Source: Actinomycetota bacterium (GTDB taxonomy: Bacteria; Cyanobacteriota; Vampirovibrionia; Obscuribacterales; Obscuribacteraceae). From it: 9,397 bases of DNA. The translations under genes and the position numbers were made by a program. Where the stretch lies: the NCBI GenBank assembly GCA_903970355.1, contig CAJCIF010000143.1, positions 1 through 9,397 on the forward strand, written 5' to 3'. Shown in pieces: positions 1 to 6,378 of the stretch. The notes under the pieces are model-generated. The model ran no database searches, had not been told where the DNA came from, and was given only the letters and a program-made list of their open reading frames with translations. Each line of letters starts with the position of its first letter. Positions within the stretch are counted from its first letter, which is position 1.

Positions 1-413
1 CAATGGCCAATCGCAAATATCTTTATTTTGCAAAAAACGCTCGGCGCTTAGGAAATATCGAGATTGCGGAATTGTTTGAAGAGATCGCTCAACAAGAAAC
101 GCCACATGCATTTGCCCATCTAGAACTCATGTATCCACCAGCAACTCTTACCGTGAGTAAATTGCTTGAACTAGCGATAGAAGGCGAGCTTTACGAAACC
201 AATCAAATGTATCCAGAGTTTGAACGTGTCGCTCGTGAAGAAGGAGATGCTCAGGCTGTCGAAGAATTCATCGAACAAGCAAGTGAATCGAAAGAACACG
301 CTGAGATATTTACGAAAGCCGCCAAGCAATTCGCTTCACTAGGCAAAGTGGAAAAAATTCATGCCGGCAGATATCAGGACGCACTATCCAATCTGAAAAT
401 CAAAGCCCTATAG
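1..413 (+). CDS. Rubrerythrin-like di-iron protein (5' end outside window)
   Basis: Ferritin-like four-helix protein of the rubrerythrin family, which uses a di-iron site to reduce peroxide in the cytoplasm. The first visible ATG (position 3) is probably not the start: S-M-A-N-R-K-Y-L-Y-F-A matches the inside of the first rubrerythrin helix, where family members read GES-MANRRYLYFA, so the helix with the first Glu ligand lies upstream. Counting from that Met, likely iron ligands are E32/H35 (ETPH), E62/E65 (EGELYE before MYPEF) and E117/H120 (EKIHAGRYQDAL). The stretch between E65 and E117 is about 20 residues longer than usual and holds a second ligand-like stretch (SKEHAEIF). The protein ends right after the last helix, so the C-terminal rubredoxin domain of classical rubrerythrin is absent; electrons must come from a separate partner. 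Family call is firm; peroxidase activity is inferred. Confidence 0.85.
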   Translation, partial: MANRKYLYFAKNARRLGNIEIAELFEEIAQQETPHAFAHLELMYPPATLTVSKLLELAIEGELYETNQMYPEFERVAREEGDAQAVEEFIEQASESKEHAEIFTKAAKQFASLGKVEKIHAGRYQDALSNLKIKAL

Positions 414-414
414 A

Positions 415-436
415 CTTTTGGGAAGCTTTCCAAGGG
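415..436 (+). terminator. Weak hairpin after the rubrerythrin gene
   Basis: Two bases after the TAG stop, an imperfect inverted repeat centred on AAGCTT (TTGGGAA/TTTCCAA, extended in RNA by G-U pairs) could fold as a hairpin. No T-run follows (the next bases are GTGAAAG), so it is a poor intrinsic terminator and may only stabilise the 3' end. Confidence 0.25.
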
Positions 437-452
437 TGAAAGTGACACTTAG

Positions 453-481
453 GCGACAGATAGCCAATGTCATGCCATACT
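453..481 (+). promoter_or_regulatory. Possible sigma70-type promoter for the RRM gene
   Basis: GCGACA (453-458, 4/6 to TTGACA), a 17-base spacer and CATACT (476-481, 4/6 to TATAAT). A transcript would start near 488 and carry a leader of about 70 bases before the RRM start codon. The match is modest and unproven. Confidence 0.28.
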
Positions 482-489
482 TAGTAGGT

Positions 490-504
490 GTTCCTAAAGG
501 GAAC
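490..504 (+). promoter_or_regulatory. Small hairpin in the leader of the RRM gene
   Basis: GTTCC-TAAAG-GGAAC gives a perfect 5-bp stem with a 5-base loop, lying at the very start of the transcript predicted from the promoter at 453-481. It could be a 5' stabilising hairpin or a self-recognition site for the RNA-binding protein encoded downstream. The fold is seen in the sequence; the role is a guess. Confidence 0.25.
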
Positions 505-556
505 TGCGGTGCCGAAATCAATGGTGCTGTCCTCACTAACTTTGGATTATCCGGAT

Positions 557-835
557 ATGAATACAAAATTGTTTATTGGTAACTTGTCTTATAAAGTGAC
601 TGAGCAAGAGCTAGAAAAGCTTTTCTCACAAGTCGGCACAGTGGTTTCGGTTGCGATTCCGGTAGACCGCACAAGCGGCAATAAAAGAGGCTTCGCGTTT
701 GTAGAAATGCAAACTCAAGCTGAAGCTGAAGCCGCAGTCAAGCAATTTCACGGTCAAACGGTAGAGGGAAGGCAAATTGCCGTCAATCCATCGCAGCCAA
801 GAGAAAGCGGCCCAAGACGCAACAATCGTCGCTGA
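557..835 (+). CDS. RRM-domain RNA-binding protein
   Basis: A 92-residue protein made of one RNA recognition motif plus a short basic tail, as in the small Rbp proteins of cyanobacteria and other bacteria that bind single-stranded RNA in the cytoplasm. RNP2 is LFIGNL (residues 5-10) and RNP1 is RGFAFVEM (44-51). The aromatic residues that stack on RNA bases are kept at F6, F46 and F48, while the usual last aromatic of RNP1 is Met. The tail RESGPRRNNRR is basic and probably adds RNA affinity. The ATG at 557 is chosen because the RRM begins right after it, as in homologues. In-frame starts at 488 (GTG) and 521 (ATG) would add 23 or 12 unrelated residues, and none of the three has a strong ribosome binding site. 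The 3' end overlaps the predicted start of dacB by 59 bases, so the two are probably co-transcribed. Family call firm, target RNAs unknown. Confidence 0.9.
   Translation: MNTKLFIGNLSYKVTEQELEKLFSQVGTVVSVAIPVDRTSGNKRGFAFVEMQTQAEAEAAVKQFHGQTVEGRQIAVNPSQPRESGPRRNNRR
764..768 (+). promoter_or_regulatory. Ribosome binding site that supports the TTG start of dacB
   Basis: GAGGG inside the RRM gene, eight bases before TTG at 777. It also encodes part of the RRM residues VEGR, so the match could be coincidental, but it is the only good Shine-Dalgarno sequence for the downstream frame. Confidence 0.4.
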
Positions 836-2372
836 TCGGATATCCAGGATATATCTGTCGGATATAGTTTTAACAGTCTTCCGTAAGAAGACAGTTCAGC
901 TTGTGGTCCTAATTCTTGTCTTCGCCACCACCAGTGGCGGCGGGCTCGCATTCGCTCACAAAAAAATTCGCGTGCATAACGTTCGGCATCAAGCACAAGC
1001 CAAACAAGCACCACCAGCAACCGGATCAAACAAAAGTTTGCAGGCCGTCGCAGAGGCCTGGTTAAATCGAGCAGAGCTGGCGCATTCGCTTGCCGGCATA
1101 GATGTCATTGAACTTGAATCTGGAGCAGAAATCGTCTGCGCAAATGGTCGGAAACGTTTTACACCAGCATCAACTGCTAAGGTGTTTGCAACAGCATGCG
1201 CTTACGAAAAGCTGGGACCAGGCTGGGTGTATAAAACTTCTCTGGCTACAACAGGTGAAGTATCCGGTTCCAAAGTCAAAGGTGACTTACTGCTAGTAAC
1301 AAGTCAGGATCCCACAATCGATCGCGATGATTTGCGGAGATTGTTTGCCAATCTGCGTGACAAAGGCATCAAAGATATCGAGGGAAAACTAGTAATCTCG
1401 GAAGTACCAGGAGCGGGACAACGCTTTCTCGGTGAATGGCTAAGTGAAGACTGGGCACAAGACTACATGCCGGTTTCATCAAGTCTGGTCGTAGATCGAA
1501 ATGTCAGCTCGCCTGGTGTTTTTCCTAAACCAAAATACAATCTCGATTCGGTTGGCACAATTGAAAATGCCTTGCAAAAAACTCTTATACAGTCTGATTT
1601 GACTCTTGGCTGGCTTAATTACAATAAGTCGGAAAAGAGCGTTCATGTTTATACTCAAGATGAATCAAAAGGTGTTATGGCATCACGGGTAGTGGCAAAC
1701 CCCGATGCCTTCAATCTTGCCCTTGCTGAAGAAATCGCAAAAGGTTTGGGCTTGCATTTTGGCTATCGCAACTTCAGCGAGACACCATCAACGACATTGC
1801 ATACTCTGGCTGTGCATGAATCACAACCATTAGCCAAAATTATCCGCACCACTCTGCATGAAAGCGACAATTTATATGCGCAGCAAATTCTTCGCACAAT
1901 TGGTGCTGAGGTCGACCTGAAAGCCCACGCCCCCACCCTTGAAGAAACCGGACTTCTTAAAGAACGTTCCTGGTTGGCTTCTATCGGAGTACCCATTCAA
2001 GAAGTAATTCTCTGGGATGGCTGCGGTCTGTCGCGCAAAGATTTTATCAGCCCCTATTCACTGAATATGGTGCTACGCCATATGGCTGCCGCAAATAAAG
2101 GTTATGTCGAACTGATGACCCCGGCCACAATACAACCAAGGGGCAGTTTCAATTTCAAGACAGGATCCATGGACAGCGTGCGCGGCATTACAGGCCTTCT
2201 AGAAATGCAAGATGGCAAACGCCTCGCCATAACAGTTCTAGTTAATGGCCACACCCCCGCCGTCGGAATTCTCCGCACATCCCTGGGCATCCTGATCAGC
2301 CAAATGGCCCAAGCCAAAGTAGAAATCCCCAAAGCCACATCAACAGATAACGACCCTTCCGGCGATCAATAA
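777..2372 (+). CDS. dacB: D-alanyl-D-alanine carboxypeptidase/endopeptidase, PBP4 type (peptidase S13)
   Basis: Penicillin-binding enzyme of the S13 family that removes the terminal D-Ala of peptidoglycan side chains and can cleave cross-links, acting outside the cytoplasmic membrane. The three active-site motifs appear in order: SxxK as STAK (132-135), SxN as SDN (363-365) and KTG (461-463). The family block DGSGLSR reads DGCGLSR (414-420), with Cys for Ser. A basic then hydrophobic segment (about 36-60, ending AFA) is a signal peptide or membrane anchor. At 531 residues it is somewhat longer than E. coli DacB (477), partly from a 35-residue segment before the signal. Start: TTG at 777 has a GAGGG box; no ATG occurs in frame before the signal segment, and later options (CTG 855, GTG 903) are worse. 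The overlap with the RRM gene suggests translational coupling. Catalytic family is certain; the exact start is not. Confidence 0.92.
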   Translation: MPSIHRSQEKAAQDATIVADRISRIYLSDIVLTVFRKKTVQLVVLILVFATTSGGGLAFAHKKIRVHNVRHQAQAKQAPPATGSNKSLQAVAEAWLNRAELAHSLAGIDVIELESGAEIVCANGRKRFTPASTAKVFATACAYEKLGPGWVYKTSLATTGEVSGSKVKGDLLLVTSQDPTIDRDDLRRLFANLRDKGIKDIEGKLVISEVPGAGQRFLGEWLSEDWAQDYMPVSSSLVVDRNVSSPGVFPKPKYNLDSVGTIENALQKTLIQSDLTLGWLNYNKSEKSVHVYTQDESKGVMASRVVANPDAFNLALAEEIAKGLGLHFGYRNFSETPSTTLHTLAVHESQPLAKIIRTTLHESDNLYAQQILRTIGAEVDLKAHAPTLEETGLLKERSWLASIGVPIQEVILWDGCGLSRKDFISPYSLNMVLRHMAAANKGYVELMTPATIQPRGSFNFKTGSMDSVRGITGLLEMQDGKRLAITVLVNGHTPAVGILRTSLGILISQMAQAKVEIPKATSTDNDPSGDQ

Positions 2373-2377
2373 CGAAC

Positions 2378-2428
2378 GATCAGCGAAGCGCAGCCGTGGC
2401 GAGGAGCCATGGCGGAGCGTAGCGGATT
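2378..2428. repeat. Long imperfect hairpin after dacB
   Basis: Six bases after the dacB stop, CCGTGGC-GAGGA-GCCATGG forms a 7-bp stem (one G-T pair) with a 5-base loop. The pairing continues outward to 2378/2428, repeatedly interrupted by single A-G oppositions and otherwise mostly Watson-Crick. No T-run follows on either side. It sits between two convergent genes, so it may block read-through or stabilise 3' ends. Its compact, GC-rich, AGCG-rich make-up differs from the flanking genes and resembles dispersed palindromic elements. Confidence 0.6.
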
Positions 2429-2466
2429 ACGCGCGGAGAAGCAGTGAAACTGCGCCGGAGCGCTTA
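2429..2466. repeat. 38-bp palindromic repeat, copy 1
   Basis: First of two identical 38-bp units. Each contains a perfect stem GCAGT-GAA-ACTGC inside an outer GCGC/GCGC pairing, with mismatched bases between, so it can fold as a bulged hairpin. It begins directly where the preceding long hairpin ends. Confidence 0.85.
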
Positions 2467-2477
2467 AGTAAAGTTAG

Positions 2478-2515
2478 ACGCGCGGAGAAGCAGTGAAACT
2501 GCGCCGGAGCGCTTA
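2478..2515. repeat. 38-bp palindromic repeat, copy 2
   Basis: Identical to the unit at 2429-2466, with an 11-bp spacer and so a 49-bp period. It ends three bases before the stop codon of the convergent SRPBCC gene. It looks like a REP/MITE-type dispersed element in tandem. On the minus strand a modest pyrimidine-rich stretch follows (TCTAACTTTACTT), so it might also help end that gene's transcript. Confidence 0.85.
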
Positions 2516-2518
2516 TAA

Positions 2519-3232
2519 CTATTCTGTCTCTGCTACGGCGGTTGCAGCAATGGCGGAAGCGGCTCTGTGTGTGGCAACTGTGGCGCGGTGAATCATAGCA
2601 GCTAAGATGGTGTGCGCTTCTGGTGCTTCCGATCTGTGATAGACAGCGTTGACGCGTTTGCGCAGAGCCAATAGCGTTTTAGGCAACTCACTCTTAACGC
2701 CTTCACGGATAATCCATTGAGGAACCGGGAAGCCGGGATCGATATACATGGCATAGGTCAGCTCGGTTTGCGTACCGTTATGCTTCGGGCTCATTTGCCA
2801 GGATCCGCGAAAATCTTTGAGTGTGCCACCAACTCGACGGAAGTCTACTCTTTCACCGTTTTCATAACGTGATTCCACCACATAGGTGAAGTGCGGAATC
2901 AGAATGACATCAAGGGTGACTTTTAAAATCGATAAATCGGCTTGGTCTTTAACGACCTCTACTTCTTTCATGCGCGGCGAAATTTTGCCGCGAAATTCGA
3001 AAGGATTCACCATTATCGGCCACACCTTATCTGGTGGCTCATTTATAACTACACTGCCAGTGACAAATTTGGTCGGGCCGTCTTCTTGCATGCCAACAAC
3101 AACTTCACCACGATCAAGCCGTTCTTCAATGTTGTTTGGTGCACCAATATTGCGCGCCGATAATGGCAGCGCGGAAATAACTATTGCCGCAAATAGAACC
3201 GGAGAGAAGCGGCGAAAGAACAGGCTTTTCAT
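2519..3232 (-). CDS. Exported SRPBCC/START-fold protein (polyketide cyclase/Coq10-like superfamily)
   Basis: Predicted 237-residue protein with a signal peptide (residues 1-26: MKSLFFRRF, hydrophobic core, LSA) followed by an SRPBCC helix-grip domain at about 57-200. Features seen are the opening strand VTGSVVINEPPDKVWPIM, typical of the family's start (x-V-W-x-x-x-x-P), the alternating strands through YVVESRYENGERVDFRR and GSWQMSP, and a long C-terminal helix (WIIREGVKSELPKTLLALRKRV). This fold binds lipids or other hydrophobic ligands in a cavity; the ligand here is unknown. Residues 205-237 are an Ala-rich low-complexity tail. The ATG at 3230-3232 is chosen; the TTG just before it is the only longer option, and an AGGA lies rather far upstream. 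Transcribed alone, divergent from the GGDEF gene and convergent with dacB. Confidence 0.78.
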   Translation of the reverse strand: MKSLFFRRFSPVLFAAIVISALPLSARNIGAPNNIEERLDRGEVVVGMQEDGPTKFVTGSVVINEPPDKVWPIMVNPFEFRGKISPRMKEVEVVKDQADLSILKVTLDVILIPHFTYVVESRYENGERVDFRRVGGTLKDFRGSWQMSPKHNGTQTELTYAMYIDPGFPVPQWIIREGVKSELPKTLLALRKRVNAVYHRSEAPEAHTILAAMIHRATVATHRAASAIAATAVAETE

Positions 3233-3445
3233 CAAATAAGATCCATCCTAGGTCGGCTCTTCTTTACAAGCAAGAGCTGCAGTTAGTCTAAAGATACTTG
3301 ACATAAGCGATTCTGTCCTTAAGTTTCCTTTGGATATACTGCCGCTCTTCGTAAAACTTGTTGGAAATAATTCGCATTAGGATGCCAAGATAGTGGATCA
3401 ATTTGTGGACTAATGTTGACCATAAAGTTCGAAACTGGTGTCTAG

Positions 3446-3458
3446 GTTATTCAATAAC
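3446..3458. promoter_or_regulatory. Perfect 13-bp palindrome, possible operator
   Basis: GTTATT-C-AATAAC is a perfect 6-1-6 inverted repeat whose end lies 13 bases before the TATAAT at 3472. It therefore covers the position where the -35 element would sit, which otherwise matches poorly. That is a typical place for a regulator to bind. No regulator gene is adjacent, so the protein is unknown. Confidence 0.35.
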
Positions 3459-3471
3459 TGGGCAGGAACGA

Positions 3472-3477
3472 TATAAT
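3472..3477 (+). promoter_or_regulatory. -10 element for the GGDEF gene
   Basis: Perfect TATAAT about 55 bases before the ATG at 3533. The -35 region is weak, which fits an activator-dependent or otherwise regulated promoter. Confidence 0.45.
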
Positions 3478-3532
3478 GCAGGTCCTTCGTCATCTTCCAG
3501 CGCTTTCTTTATTAGTAGCGAGGCTTTAATTC

Positions 3533-4240
3533 ATGGCTAATCCGCCAAATCAGCAGCCGTTATTCGGACGCGAGTCACTCTTTAGACAAAAACTCAATAG
3601 CCTTCGCAATTCATCCTCGCGAACTCACAATCTAATTCAGGACGCAGAGTCGAGACGCAAGCAGCTCGAAAATTCCACTTATCTGCAACAGCTTCAAGAA
3701 AATATTTCCAAACGCGATCCAACAGAATTGGAACGCGTCACCATGCTCGATACTCAAACTGAGCTTTTCAATCAGAGCACGTTTCTGCGCATTCTCACTG
3801 AAGAAATCAAACGCGCAAAACGCTACAAAAACAACCTCAGTATCTTGCTTATAACAGTTGACGATCTGCAAAACATCGTTGCAGAAAGCGGAGACCTTGC
3901 CTTTGATGCTGTGATCGCTGGTGTCGCCAACTTTTTAATGAAGACTATACGTGACGTGGACATACCGGCTCGATACGACCGAGAAACATTCTGCATTGTC
4001 TGCCCGCAGACTGATGCCGAGGGTGCCACCACACTTGCAGAAAGACTGCGCAGCAGAATTGCTGTAGACCGGATCGCTGAAGCCGCTCGTAACTGGACGG
4101 TGACGATCAGTCTTGGCATTGCCTCCTATCCAACCAACGGCCTTAGCGAAACAGCTCTAATTGAAGGTTGCTTGAATGCCTTAATTGAAGCGCAAGGCAC
4201 CGGCAACAATTATCAGATTGCTATTCCCATAGACCAATAA
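3533..4240 (+). CDS. Degenerate GGDEF-domain protein
   Basis: 235 residues: a polar, probably helical N-terminal part (about 15-70, coiled-coil-like) and a GGDEF-fold domain (about 71-233). The fold is supported by LSILLITVDDLQNIV, the RxxD/ARY block, FCIVCPQTDAEGATTLAERLRSRI (read in two parts around 153-176) and VTISLGIASYP (190-200). The signature is DRETF (149-153) instead of GG(D/E)EF, and the upstream DxLTxLxNR block reads DTQTELFNQ, so diguanylate cyclase activity is unlikely. RDVD (140-143) stands at the correct distance before the signature for the c-di-GMP inhibitory I-site, so it might act as a c-di-GMP-binding effector. There is no membrane segment or signal peptide, so it is cytoplasmic. 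Ribosome binding site CGAGG (3519-3523) lies nine bases before the ATG. Converges on the TPR gene with a 10-base gap. Confidence 0.82.
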   Translation: MANPPNQQPLFGRESLFRQKLNSLRNSSSRTHNLIQDAESRRKQLENSTYLQQLQENISKRDPTELERVTMLDTQTELFNQSTFLRILTEEIKRAKRYKNNLSILLITVDDLQNIVAESGDLAFDAVIAGVANFLMKTIRDVDIPARYDRETFCIVCPQTDAEGATTLAERLRSRIAVDRIAEAARNWTVTISLGIASYPTNGLSETALIEGCLNALIEAQGTGNNYQIAIPIDQ

Positions 4241-4250
4241 ACTTCGAAAA

Positions 4251-4772
4251 TCAGTTGAGCTTGGCTCGAATATTCTTAGCTTGCTGACTGGCAGCAAGCC
4301 CTTCCACATCGCGACCGGCTCGTTTCAAATATTCAGCATAAGCGTCAAGAGCCTTTGCCATTTCCGGACTGCTTTTGCCATATATTTTTTCGGTTGTAGC
4401 AAGAAACTCCGTAAAGATATCCGCTGCCTTTTGTGTTTTGCCATGCTTCTGATAAACATAACCAAGATTCGGCATATAGGCGGCAAATTGCGCAGTTTCT
4501 CGACCTAAACCTGCTTCTATGTTGCGCATTGCCAATTCATAAAGTCGTTCCGATTCCTCATAATTTCCACGCTCTTCATTGATCATGGCTAACCCCGTCA
4601 TTGAAGTCACCATACCTGGTTCTATTGCAGAAGCAAGTTCAGCAAGCCGCAAGGCTTCACGCCAATCACTTTCTGCTTCTGTGAGATCACCGCGCGAGAA
4701 AGCATCCTTCGCTGCGCCGTCGAAATCTTGCCAGGTAGTGAGAGCCAAGCAAAGAATGTAATCGAAAAACAT
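4251..4772 (-). CDS. Tetratricopeptide-repeat protein
   Basis: 173 residues built almost entirely of TPR helix pairs: about 13-46 (AAKDAFSRGDLTEAESDWREAL), 54-87 (GLAMINEERGNYEESERLYELA), 97-130 (NLGYVYQKHGKTQKAADIF) and 137-170 (AYAEYLKRAGRDVEGLAA). Each shows the small and aromatic residue pattern of the repeat, and the type resembles TPR_12 (kinesin-light-chain-like) scaffolds that bind other proteins. The first 12 residues are hydrophobic but too short for a clear signal peptide, so the protein is probably cytoplasmic. The ATG lies three bases after the stop of the upstream gene, without a clear ribosome binding site, which points to translational coupling in one operon. It probably works with that exported protein. 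The specific partner and role are unknown. Confidence 0.8.
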   Translation of the reverse strand: MFFDYILCLALTTWQDFDGAAKDAFSRGDLTEAESDWREALRLAELASAIEPGMVTSMTGLAMINEERGNYEESERLYELAMRNIEAGLGRETAQFAAYMPNLGYVYQKHGKTQKAADIFTEFLATTEKIYGKSSPEMAKALDAYAEYLKRAGRDVEGLAASQQAKNIRAKLN

Positions 4773-4775
4773 AAA

Positions 4776-6344
4776 TCACTGCTGTGGTTTTTCTTCGCCG
4801 CTGCCGGTACTTGCCGGTTTGCTTTCAGTAGAAGGCGTACTGCTGGAACCAGGAGAGCTTGCGCCGGGAGTGGTTGGTGCCGCAGTATTTGGTGCCGGCG
4901 TTGTTGGTGCTGCTGGCGCATTTTGAGCAGCCTTTTCGGCGCGTTTCTTGCGAATTTGTGCTGCTCTATTCTCGAATGCGACTGCTTCAGCATGTCGATT
5001 ATTTCTGTTAAGAGTGGCAGCAAAAAAGTCCAAAATGCGCGGGAAGTTCGGGTGATCTTCACCCGGTCTGCCGATGCGCGAAAGTCGGCGCTGGAAGTAG
5101 TTGATCAGACCATTTGGATCAGCAAGAATTCTCTGTTCAAGAATTTTTGTTTCCGGTCCACCGCCAAGATTAGGCATGGAGAATGATTCTCCAATCTCTG
5201 CTGCGGCTTTCACCGGGGGAGCAACTCCCTTTCCTTTTACAGGCCGAAACTCTTTTGAAATCTTATATGTCCACTCTTGTTCATCGAGGAGATCTTTTAA
5301 ATGGCCGATATCATTTCGCAATTTATCGAGGGATGCTGTTTCCACTTCTTCCTCGATATTTTGAAAAGGTTCAAGAAATGGCTTAACGCCAACGCCTGCA
5401 TCATCAAGTTGTCGAATGCGTTCCAACAAGTTAGCTCGTTCTTCTTGCAACGGCCCGGGGCGAGCATCCATTTTCTCGATGTCGAGTACACCGGAAGGAA
5501 AAGATTGCACCATCGGTGCGTCACTCTTTTCGGGAGCAGCCTTTACTTCCGCCAGTTTCGCGGAGTTAAAAATGTCGTGTATATCATTGCCAAATTTGTT
5601 GATCGCTTCAGCAGAAAGAACTATTGTCGTATTTTCAGGTGGCTTCGCAGTCGGATTTCTCAGATTCAATTTGACCGAATCGACACCGGCCGGGCCATTC
5701 TCCAGGAGCGATTTTCTACCGATATCCAGCGCTGAAAGTTGATATTCAACTTCATCTTTGCGCCCTTCCAAATCTGTGTTCACTTCCAGAACGCCATCTT
5801 TAAAAGTCCGCATGATCTCAGGGGCACGTCTTTGAGCAACGCGCGTCACTTGCTCCATCAATTGTCTTTCTAAAAAGGTTGACTGCGGCTCAGTCAGTTT
5901 AAGAGAAGCAATCAGTTGCTTCTCATCAGTTTGCCCGGCTGCAAATGCTTTGATATCACCGGCAGTTACTGCCACTTCTCTAAATTCAAGTGGATTGGCC
6001 GTACTAAAAAAGTAGACAGTTACTCTGCTTATTGCCTTCTTTCTCAGTTCCATTACTGTCTTGGCTATGAGCGCCGCTTCAATCTTGCAATCGTCGTCAG
6101 TGGCGCGCAAATTGCGATAGGAAGAAACCAGCACACCATCCTTAACCGCTTCCGCATTGACGGAAATACCAGGTCCGAGGATTCGTGCCTTTTCAATGGC
6201 TGCCACTATTTCAGCTTTCGTGAGCGGTTCTTCCGCTGAATAGACTGGTGCGGCTAAAGCCAAGAGGCAAATTGGTATCAAAAAGCCACTGCCGAGCCGA
6301 CATTGCAGGCTGTTGCCCACTTTATGAAATCCTGTTTTTCGCAT
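4776..6344 (-). CDS. Exported protein with internally repeated domain and Pro/Ala/Ser/Thr-rich tail
   Basis: 522 residues, function not recognised. Residues 1-37 form a signal peptide (basic MRKTGFHKVG, hydrophobic LIPICLLALAAP, then VYSA). Two segments look like copies of one alpha/beta domain: about 68-135 (DGVLVSSY, helix with Glu/Ala, SRVTVYFF, EFREVAVTAGDIKAF) and 181-252 (DGVLEVNT, helix, DSVKLNLR, TTIVLSAEAINKF). A more diverged third begins with SGVLDIEK near 284. A Glu/Leu-rich, probably coiled-coil stretch covers about 295-360. A TPR-like helical pair (about 408-470) precedes a basic patch, and the last 45 or so residues are almost only Ala, Pro, Thr, Ser and Gly. ATG 6344 is preferred over ATG 6362 because AAGGG stands five bases before it. 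First gene of a two-gene operon with the TPR protein. Confidence 0.72.
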   Translation of the reverse strand: MRKTGFHKVGNSLQCRLGSGFLIPICLLALAAPVYSAEEPLTKAEIVAAIEKARILGPGISVNAEAVKDGVLVSSYRNLRATDDDCKIEAALIAKTVMELRKKAISRVTVYFFSTANPLEFREVAVTAGDIKAFAAGQTDEKQLIASLKLTEPQSTFLERQLMEQVTRVAQRRAPEIMRTFKDGVLEVNTDLEGRKDEVEYQLSALDIGRKSLLENGPAGVDSVKLNLRNPTAKPPENTTIVLSAEAINKFGNDIHDIFNSAKLAEVKAAPEKSDAPMVQSFPSGVLDIEKMDARPGPLQEERANLLERIRQLDDAGVGVKPFLEPFQNIEEEVETASLDKLRNDIGHLKDLLDEQEWTYKISKEFRPVKGKGVAPPVKAAAEIGESFSMPNLGGGPETKILEQRILADPNGLINYFQRRLSRIGRPGEDHPNFPRILDFFAATLNRNNRHAEAVAFENRAAQIRKKRAEKAAQNAPAAPTTPAPNTAAPTTPGASSPGSSSTPSTESKPASTGSGEEKPQQ

Positions 6345-6349
6345 AAACG

Positions 6350-6354
6350 CCCTT
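6350..6354 (-). promoter_or_regulatory. Ribosome binding site deciding the start of the exported protein
   Basis: AAGGG on the minus strand, five bases before ATG 6344. The alternative ATG at 6362 has no such box, and its extra six residues are not needed for the signal peptide. Confidence 0.55.
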
Positions 6355-6378
6355 GCCACCATAACTTAAGTGTAGCGC

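Larger units (their letters stand above)
3233..3532. other. Divergent intergenic region
   Basis: 300 bases between the SRPBCC gene (leftward) and the GGDEF gene (rightward), without a convincing ORF. It should hold both promoters. A perfect TTGACA occurs at 3298-3303 but has no good -10 at the right distance. The best signals are the -10 and palindrome listed separately. No RNA gene is recognised. Confidence 0.6.

Noticed and set aside
488..556. Longer start of the RRM protein at GTG 488 or ATG 521
   Set aside because: The extra residues are unrelated to the RRM and no ribosome binding site precedes either codon. The domain begins right after ATG 557.
2429..2515. Two identical repeats with a short spacer, as in a CRISPR array
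   Set aside because: Only two units, an 11-bp spacer, strong internal palindromes and no cas genes. This fits a tandem palindromic element, not CRISPR.
3298..3326. Perfect TTGACA as a -35 element
   Set aside because: At the allowed spacing only TAAGTT/AAGTTT is found as a -10; TATACT at 3335 is about 31 bases away. Not a convincing promoter by itself.
4728..5735. Long + strand open frames opposite the exported-protein gene
   Set aside because: They are antisense to a gene with a clear signal peptide, domain repeats and ribosome binding site. Their translations are Cys/Arg/Ser-rich without domain signals.
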